DNA from: an uncultured Acidimicrobiaceae bacterium
GTDB taxonomy: Bacteria > Actinomycetota > Acidimicrobiia > Acidimicrobiales > RAAP-2
Direction of reading: 5' to 3'
DNA length: 38,369 nt
NCBI GenBank assembly: GCA_937881055.1
Contig: CALGFJ010000042.1
Coordinates: 1 to 38,369, forward strand
In this document: piece by piece, positions 32,398-38,369 of the stretch
How the letters are laid out: every line of letters begins with the position of its first letter
How positions within the stretch are numbered: position 1 is the first letter of the stretch
Position numbers and translations under genes: made by a program
Notes under the pieces: generated by a model
Told to the model about the DNA's origin: nothing
Database searches by the model: none
Seen by the model: only the letters and a program-made list of their open reading frames with translations

Positions 32398-33393
32398 TCA
32401 GGTGATCGTGAAAGTGCCTGCGGCGCTTCCGGCGCTGCAACTGACCGATGCTTGAGCCGTCCCTGCGCCAGTAGTGGAACCGATCGACCACTTCCAGGTC
32501 GCATCGCCACTTGCATTAGCCGTTGTCGTACCCAGGCCACTTTCGGTGCTTAATCGTCCGCTCGGAAGGGTAACGGCAAGTGTGCAGGAATCATTCGGTT
32601 TGCTCGAATGCGCGGTGAGTGATTCATGACCGCCGGGAGCAACCGAACTGATCAGTGAGGTGATTTGCACATCTCCGACCTGAGTTGTCGTTGTCGCACC
32701 AGCTCCACTGGTCGTCGTGGCAACTGGCGCAGTAGTCGTGGCAACTGGCGCAGTCGTCGTGGCAACTGGCGCAATAGTCGTGGCAACTGGCGCAATAGTC
32801 GTGGTTGTCGTCGGCGGCACCGCGTTGGCCTTAGGCCATGCGCCGAGGAATCGATGGTACGTAGTGACCCAGTTACTCGCGATGAGAGTTTGGGCACTAC
32901 GAAGACTGACCTTGCCCGTACACACGAGAGCGTGCAGGCGGTTTTCAAGAATATCCTTGCTGTTGAGGTAGCCGTGCGGATGATTATTCAACTCGGGCCA
33001 CAAGTTGCCCATCGCGTTGCTCCCGCCAAGTTCGAGAGAGATGAGGTGGTCGATCTCATACTGGCCAGCCGTGTGGTGAGTGATGCCGTACATTGCGTAG
33101 ACCTCGTTCTTCTCCGATTCGGGAACGTCGCGAACGCTGGTCGAATAACCGGACCGACAGATCGTCGCAACGGTTACATGGAATGTCACGCCAGGCGTCA
33201 CGCGAAGATCATTCAACGGCTCGCCGTGAGAGTAACGAAAATGGCCAGTGCCTGCGGAAGCTGCCGAAGAGAGCGTCAGACTGACAGCCACCACCGCCAA
33301 TAAGCCAACTGAAGTGGTGCGTCGCACTCCCGTGGCATTCCTCCTTTCTTGCTTTGTGGGGTCACTTAACATTGGCCAAAACCTTGACGACAA
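32398..33393 (-). CDS. Secreted HNH-like protein with Thr/Ala/Pro repeat linker
   Basis: Signal peptide SVGLLAVVAVSLTLSSAASAG; YEIDHLISLELGGSNAMGNLWPELNN; linker (VATT[IT]AP)n. Confidence 0.75.
   Translation of the reverse strand: MSSRFWPMLSDPTKQERRNATGVRRTTSVGLLAVVAVSLTLSSAASAGTGHFRYSHGEPLNDLRVTPGVTFHVTVATICRSGYSTSVRDVPESEKNEVYAMYGITHHTAGQYEIDHLISLELGGSNAMGNLWPELNNHPHGYLNSKDILENRLHALVCTGKVSLRSAQTLIASNWVTTYHRFLGAWPKANAVPPTTTTTIAPVATTIAPVATTTAPVATTTAPVATTTSGAGATTTTQVGDVQITSLISSVAPGGHESLTAHSSKPNDSCTLAVTLPSGRLSTESGLGTTTANASGDATWKWSIGSTTGAGTAQASVSCSAGSAAGTFTIT
32714..32804 (+). repeat. 21-bp tandem repeat, ~4.3 units, in coding linker
   Basis: gtcgtggcaactggcgcagta x4 in frame (7 aa per unit). 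Confidence 0.95.
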
Positions 33394-33642
33394 AGCCTTG
33401 AAACTGTTTGACCTTGGCGGGCAACAACGAGGCCACCGAGACAGAGTGCAACGCTGGCGATACTCACTGCAATACTGCGCTTCATTGACACCTCCGAGAA
33501 CGGTCTACATCATTCCCATTCGGTGAGAAAACCGATGGCTACGCCACCATGTAACGACCAAGTCGAAACAAACCCTAATACTGACCGGCAGAAATACCAT
33601 GTGACCAGTACTTTTACCTCTTGCTACGATGAGACTTTTCCA

Positions 33643-33688
33643 GCTTGAAGGGAAGGGCGTGCGGGTTCAAGTCCCGCCTCCGACACCA
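33643..33688 (+). repeat. tRNA 3'-end remnant (type II tRNA-like, possibly Leu), candidate att site of the serine recombinase
   Basis: cttgaagggaagggcgtgcgggttcaagtcccgcctccgacacca: T-arm GCGGG-TTCAAGT-CCCGC, acceptor CTCCGAC-A-CCA; no 5' half upstream. Confidence 0.72.
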
Positions 33689-35100
33689 ACATTCTCCGGT
33701 ACCTTGAGTCCAACTTCGGAGAGCAGCACGTGAAACGCCGGGCTTCCGACAACTTTGACCTCCAAGTGATCGGGAAACACCTTGATCCACTCCAGGAGAT
33801 TCTGAACCAAGATGCGACGTTCGCGATCTTCGGCCTCTGCCCACACTGCGTCCATGTCTAGGTCTGCGAGCATGCGGGCGACCTCTTCGAATCGAACCTC
33901 CAGGTCGCTCTTGAGTTGCTCCTCCTGGCCCTCTAGCGCCATCTGCTGACGAACAGACTCAATGGCAGTCGCGATACGTGTCTCTTCTTGTTGAAAGCCG
34001 TCGGCGCTGATCTTCTGGGCGTAGTAGAGGTCGAGTAGTTTCCGTCGTTCGTCGTTGAGGACCTTCAGCGTCTTTGCCGGTGGTGCCCGTCGGGTCCGGC
34101 GCGGCGTCCCCGCCGCGTCCGGGCCCCCACCGGCCAGCCGCCGTCGAATGGCGCTACGCAGGTCTTCGTCGTGACCGACGAGATGCAGACCCTTGACCAC
34201 CGCACGAGCCAGGCCGAGGTTGCTCCGTGACGGCTGATCGCAGCCCTGGCCTCGGTGACGGCACTTGTAGGTGAGATGGCCCTCGCCATTTTGCGCTACG
34301 ACCATCTTTCGATTGCAGAGGCCACAGATAACACGACCCGAGAGCGGGTCACTCGACTGGCGCACGCCTTTGGCTGTCCCTCGGTGCGCGTTCTGCCACT
34401 CCACTTCAGTGACGAGCGGCTCGTGGAGGCCGTCCGACCACTTATCCTTGCGCACTGTTTCGCCGCGATAGATGCGCGAATCGAGAATCGATTTGACGGT
34501 TGAGTACTTGAGTCCCGTGCGTTCTTCGATCACTCGATAAGAGTGTCCTTCACCTCGGAGCCGAAAGCACTCGATCACCCGTGCGGCATCAACATTCGGA
34601 ACGAGCAATCCATCGATCATGTCGTAGCCCGTCTTTGGTCGATTGGGCCAGCGCCCTTCTTTCACCAACCGGTCGAGTCCCATGCTGACGTTCTCCGAGA
34701 GCGCCTCGCGGTAGTACTCGGCTTGTCCGCCCATCATCGAGAAGAACCAACGGCCCGCAGGAGAGGACAGGTCGAGATTCTCACAGACCGAGTGCAGCGT
34801 GACGCCGTACTTGTCGAACGTGTCGCGTAACTCCATTAGGTCGCGCAGGCTGCGAGACAGCCGGTCAAGTTTCCACACGATGACGTGTGACGCGTGACCG
34901 GCTTCAACCGCCGCCAACAACTGCTGTAAACCAGGTCGGAGCATGTTCTTGCCGGAGATGCCGGGATCGGAGATGACAGTGATCTCGCCAAGATCGCGCA
35001 GACTTGCATAGGCTCGGAGTTTGTCCGTCTGGCCCTCTATCGACCAGCCCTCCTCCGCTTGCTCCTCTGTCGAGACTCGGCAGTACGCCAGGGTTAGCAC
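33667..35100 (-). CDS. Large serine recombinase (site-specific integrase)
   Basis: LAYCRVSTEEQAEEGWSIEGQ, VIVWKLDRLSRSLRDLMEL, recombinase domain and zinc-ribbon-like CGLCNRKM...YKCRHRGQGC. Confidence 0.94.
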   Translation of the reverse strand: MLTLAYCRVSTEEQAEEGWSIEGQTDKLRAYASLRDLGEITVISDPGISGKNMLRPGLQQLLAAVEAGHASHVIVWKLDRLSRSLRDLMELRDTFDKYGVTLHSVCENLDLSSPAGRWFFSMMGGQAEYYREALSENVSMGLDRLVKEGRWPNRPKTGYDMIDGLLVPNVDAARVIECFRLRGEGHSYRVIEERTGLKYSTVKSILDSRIYRGETVRKDKWSDGLHEPLVTEVEWQNAHRGTAKGVRQSSDPLSGRVICGLCNRKMVVAQNGEGHLTYKCRHRGQGCDQPSRSNLGLARAVVKGLHLVGHDEDLRSAIRRRLAGGGPDAAGTPRRTRRAPPAKTLKVLNDERRKLLDLYYAQKISADGFQQEETRIATAIESVRQQMALEGQEEQLKSDLEVRFEEVARMLADLDMDAVWAEAEDRERRILVQNLLEWIKVFPDHLEVKVVGSPAFHVLLSEVGLKVPENVGVGGGT

Positions 35101-35193
35101 GGAGACCTCCTTTCGGTCCTAGGTTTTTGTTCACAATACGCAGAGTGACTGAAACCAGCACTGAGGCAACCGCGTCGAAGTCGGGCGGCGGCA

Positions 35194-36249
35194 TCACAGC
35201 AGTTCCAAACTTCGTCGCTTTTGCCAGATGCGAAAGTCCATCGACACGTGCGTCTCCCTGGCGTAGCGCCCGAGGTAGTCCTTCAGAACTTCGAGCATCT
35301 CCGCCTCCGAGTGACAATCGCTGAGGGCACCGAAACGCGCCACGTAGCCAACAAACGCCGGCATCATCTTCGCCAGTTCGCCACGTTGCTTGCCTCGATA
35401 AGTGCGCTCCAGGCTCAACGCGCCCTCACCTATCCGAGCGTGTTGAATCTCTTCCCACTCCGGTGCGATTGGCCACCTCGATCGGGTTTGATCACCGGTT
35501 GGCACGCGATAGGAGAGCCACGTCGTTAGGTAGGCCCACAGGGCGCCGGTCGCATCGAGAATATCGTCCGGATCGTCAAGTCCGAACTCGCGTAGTGCGC
35601 CTCGCAGCACTTCGAATTCGACTCGCAACACATTGCGTGCTGGGTCGTAGGTCTCGTTCCAAATCTCCTTCCAGTACTCGGCACCGGAAGAGACAATCTC
35701 GATGGTCTTGTTGTAAAGGCGGGCGTCAACCGTGCCCGAGGAGCGCTTGCCGAATTGCAGTCCGTTGAGCGTGCCATTCGCCTCAAACGTGCCGAGGTCC
35801 TCCGCTCGACAGACGAAGCGGTTACGATCATCGCCCGTCAGGTTCCAACCCTGGAAGTCCGCATAGAGGTCGACGCGACTGACCGTCAACTTCGCCACGC
35901 CGCATTCGCCCTCGATGAGGTCACGAACGCCTTGCACCACTGCGCGCACTCCGACACCGTGCAAGAACTCCGCGCGAGGTTGAATGCGAAACGCCGGGAG
36001 ATTGAGACTCGGTGTGATCCCGATGCGGCCAAAAGGATGAGTGAGGCAGTAGCGGTGCTTATGCCACGCGTGCGGTGCCATGAGCATCTCCAAGGCTCCA
36101 AATTGGAAGGGGGGGCTGCCGTCGAGTGCTTGCGCCTCGCTGCGAGAGTTTTCGAGTCTTGCGAGTAACGAATCCGGGAGTGGCGCGCGTCCGGTGAGGT
36201 AGATCGCGTCTACGCCGGAGGCCACTTCATTGAGAATCGGTACTCGCAT
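35194..36249 (-). CDS. Rolling-circle replication initiator-like protein (Rep_trans-like)
   Basis: LTVSRVDLYADFQGWNLTGDDRNRFVCRAEDLGTFEANGTLNGLQFGKRSSGTVDARLYNKTIEI. Confidence 0.75.
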   Translation of the reverse strand: MRVPILNEVASGVDAIYLTGRAPLPDSLLARLENSRSEAQALDGSPPFQFGALEMLMAPHAWHKHRYCLTHPFGRIGITPSLNLPAFRIQPRAEFLHGVGVRAVVQGVRDLIEGECGVAKLTVSRVDLYADFQGWNLTGDDRNRFVCRAEDLGTFEANGTLNGLQFGKRSSGTVDARLYNKTIEIVSSGAEYWKEIWNETYDPARNVLRVEFEVLRGALREFGLDDPDDILDATGALWAYLTTWLSYRVPTGDQTRSRWPIAPEWEEIQHARIGEGALSLERTYRGKQRGELAKMMPAFVGYVARFGALSDCHSEAEMLEVLKDYLGRYARETHVSMDFRIWQKRRSLELL

Positions 36250-36279
36250 AATTGCAAGTATACCGGCGACCCTGTTACA

Positions 36280-36669
36280 TCAAGTGTGTTTCTTCGGGGT
36301 CCGTCCGACTTTGACCTGGGCACCGGCCCAGTAGGCCTTCGGGTCAATCGTGATGCCCGGCATTTGATAGACGTCGGGGTGCGAGCCAGTCATCTTGCGG
36401 AAGCGGGCCACCTTGCGCCAGATCGTTGATTTGTGCATTCCGAACTCTTCAAGTCCCTCGAAGCCGCCGTAGAGATGCCACATGACCCAAAAGCCAATCA
36501 TGTCCTCGACAATCGTCGTACCTAGTGGCTCAAGGGCGCTTGTGAGTTTGCCTTTCACGAATGGGGGAACCCGACGATCCACGGCTTTGACATAAGCATC
36601 CCACGCCTTCTTAGCGATGCCCTGCCCTTCGGGCGTCTCCATTGGGTCGGATCGAAAGTCAGAATCCAT
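36280..36669 (-). CDS. Small hypothetical protein with HTH-like segment, element-associated
   Basis: LEEFGMHKSTIWRKVARFRKMTGSHPDVYQMPGITIDPKAYW; next to rep. Confidence 0.6.
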   Translation of the reverse strand: MDSDFRSDPMETPEGQGIAKKAWDAYVKAVDRRVPPFVKGKLTSALEPLGTTIVEDMIGFWVMWHLYGGFEGLEEFGMHKSTIWRKVARFRKMTGSHPDVYQMPGITIDPKAYWAGAQVKVGRTPKKHT

Positions 36670-36717
36670 ACTCGCAGTGTAGCGAGTATGTCAATCGTGG
36701 GATGCAATAGTTGAAGC

Positions 36718-37647
36718 ATGAGGAGCGAAAGCAGCATGAACATTGGCCAGCCCAGTGACCAGATGTCTACAGCGGCAATCAATTTCGTGAAGACAGAATG
36801 GATCGGAGGCATTCTTTCAGGTCCTCTTCCGGACCTTTTTCATTACACGAACGCGGAAGGCTTGAAGGGCATTGTCGAATCTCAAACACTGTGGGCATCG
36901 CACATTTCATTTATGAATGATCCGATGGAGATGAAGTACGCGGTGAATCTCTGTAGGAAGGTCCTTGATGAAAGCATTGGATCATCTGAAGACGCGGTCG
37001 ATGAACTCCTTCGTGCCACTGTCAATACGGGACTTGATCGAATCGGTGACTTGCTCACGGGTTTCGTATTCTGTTTTTGCGAAACGGACGACCTTCTCAG
37101 CCAATGGCGCGGGTATGGAGACAAGTCATCAGCATTCTCGATTGGAATCGACGTCAATGCGTTGGGGATTATGACCTTGGCACGAGGCGACATTCGGAAG
37201 GTTATTTATGATGTACGACAGCAAGAAGCGATGTTGAAGAGACTGCTATCTGACTGGCGCGATGTACTGAAATTGCTTGTGAAGGATGATCTCGTTGACT
37301 ACGGACGACTCCACTCGTTGAACATTGGACTCACTATGGCTTTTGCCCCAGTGGCACTGTCAATGAAGGTGCCCGCTTTCGCAGAAGAGTGTGAGTGGAG
37401 GATGATTACCATTCGAATGAATACGTCTGAGCTGTATTCGACTCGATTGCGCGACGGCAAACTAGTTCCTTATCTGGAGATTAACGAAGCCAATTCGGAT
37501 GGGAAGTTGCTTAATCTCCCGATCAAATCGTTGCGGGTCGGCCCGACTTCCGATGTCGAACGGGACCTCATGGCAGTTCGCAATCTGCTTCATACCAATG
37601 GAATCATGGTTGAACCGATTACCTCGGAATTTCAACTCAAATCGTGA
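36718..37647 (+). CDS. DUF2971-like protein
   Basis: LFHYTNAEGLKGIVESQTLWASHISFMNDPMEMKYAV ... VFCFCETDDLLSQWRGYGDKSSAFSIGID. Confidence 0.8.
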   Translation: MRSESSMNIGQPSDQMSTAAINFVKTEWIGGILSGPLPDLFHYTNAEGLKGIVESQTLWASHISFMNDPMEMKYAVNLCRKVLDESIGSSEDAVDELLRATVNTGLDRIGDLLTGFVFCFCETDDLLSQWRGYGDKSSAFSIGIDVNALGIMTLARGDIRKVIYDVRQQEAMLKRLLSDWRDVLKLLVKDDLVDYGRLHSLNIGLTMAFAPVALSMKVPAFAEECEWRMITIRMNTSELYSTRLRDGKLVPYLEINEANSDGKLLNLPIKSLRVGPTSDVERDLMAVRNLLHTNGIMVEPITSEFQLKS

Positions 37648-37664
37648 TGGCAGTTAATCCGAAT

Positions 37665-37699
37665 GCAGTTTGCGGGTGCTGTGATACAGAGAGCGCACC
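37665..37699 (+). repeat. Dispersed repeat F2, copy c
   Basis: gcagtttgcgggtgctgtgatacagagagcgcacc; near-identical to copy b. Confidence 0.85.
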
Positions 37700-37735
37700 A
37701 CGCTGTTCAGCCGCGCCGTTCTTTCAGGGTGATTC

Positions 37736-38227
37736 TTAGGAATCGAGACTTTCATTCGGCCGTAAGTGTGATTGGATGTTCGACTTCAACAGTGCGCGAA
37801 GAACGGCTTCATCTTTTTTGTCCGAAATCATTTGCTTCGAGATTGTGAATCGAGGCTCGTTAAATCCTCTCTTCAATGTATAAAAGTTGCGTGTTTCGTT
37901 GGCACTCTTGAAGGCTGTCCAGCCGTCGGATCTCGACTTTTCACCCGCGGAAATTGTCACCCCACGATCAGTGAAGGTGAAAATTGGCTGGTCCTCGAAA
38001 TTACACAAGGCATTCCATTGCGCCCATGGCACGACCAGAAGTCGCAGCAGCATGTACGCAATGATTGCCATGACACAGGCCGCGATTAATGCACCACCGT
38101 TCTTCCAAATCACCAACCCGAAGCACAATGCGCAAAGGGCGTCGAACCAAGTGATTCGCTTGTCCATCCACCGAGAACGGATGAACTCATTTCTTGTCCA
38201 AGGCTTTTTGATCACTATTTCAGTCAC
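37736..38227 (-). CDS. YcxB-like small membrane protein
   Basis: Two TM segments then IFTFTDRGVTISAGEKSRSDGWTAFKSANETRNFYTLKRGFNEPRFTISKQMI. Confidence 0.65.
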   Translation of the reverse strand: MTEIVIKKPWTRNEFIRSRWMDKRITWFDALCALCFGLVIWKNGGALIAACVMAIIAYMLLRLLVVPWAQWNALCNFEDQPIFTFTDRGVTISAGEKSRSDGWTAFKSANETRNFYTLKRGFNEPRFTISKQMISDKKDEAVLRALLKSNIQSHLRPNESLDS

Positions 38228-38314
38228 ATTGTCGGCCAGAACGACTCACGTCTCCACAATTGCATAATCACGGTCCAATCGCATTCTCAGGACCTCCAGG
38301 TTCTTAAGCGCCAG

Positions 38315-38369
38315 TCGGAGACACCCCTTGGTCGTTAATTGCAAGCGGCGACGTCTTGACGATGGCGTG
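38315..38369 (-). repeat. Terminal inverted repeat, right copy
   Basis: Exact reverse complement of 1-55. Confidence 0.95.

Noticed and set aside
32714-32804. Short regular repeats that could suggest a CRISPR array
   Set aside because: 21-bp head-to-tail units without spacers, in frame, encoding a VATT[IT]AP linker of the secreted HNH-like protein.
33614-33844. ORF encoding CRRRDLNPHALPFK...
   Set aside because: Antisense translation of the tRNA 3' remnant, not a protein gene.
24380-38369. F1/F2 units as classical integron attC cassettes
   Set aside because: No integron integrase seen and no clear R'/R'' (GTTRRRY/RYYYAAC) pairs with attC-type spacing; one RYYYAAC-like string near F2a is not repeated in the other copies.

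Overview
This 38.4 kb window reads as an actinobacterial-type (probably high-GC) accretion zone made of stacked mobile units. Four direct copies (A-D) of a 43-47 bp tRNA-3'-end-like sequence (cttttaatcccaaggtgccgggatcgagacccgggcggcccac, probably tRNA-Lys) lie at 914-960, 3035-3081, 14208-14254 and 20104-20146. They divide the left half into consecutive islands: A-B carries a pRiA4b ORF-3-like protein and a nucleotidyltransferase toxin/antitoxin-like pair. B-C carries a nitroreductase, a complete-looking V/A-type ATPase operon, a coupled universal stress protein and an erythromycin-esterase-like protein. C-D carries an MgtA-like P-type ATPase and an atypical pyruvate kinase. None of these islands has its own recombinase. 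Upstream of cores A, B and C there are two 21-bp motifs spaced exactly 51 bp apart, with the second ending exactly 10 bp before the core; these look like phased integrase arm sites. Core D adjoins a tyrosine integrase / excisionase / RepSA-like module (AICE-like), whose integrase ORF runs through the core. The right half holds an ABC/GntR operon, a truncated coupling-protein-like ATPase, a serine recombinase overlapping a second tRNA 3' remnant, a rolling-circle Rep, a DUF2971-like protein, and several single small genes bracketed by two dispersed hairpin-prone repeat families (F1 and F2) in a cassette-like arrangement. The two contig ends are reverse complements over exactly 55 nt, so an assembly break at a multicopy repeat is likely. 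All calls are from reading sequence and translations; no searches were run.
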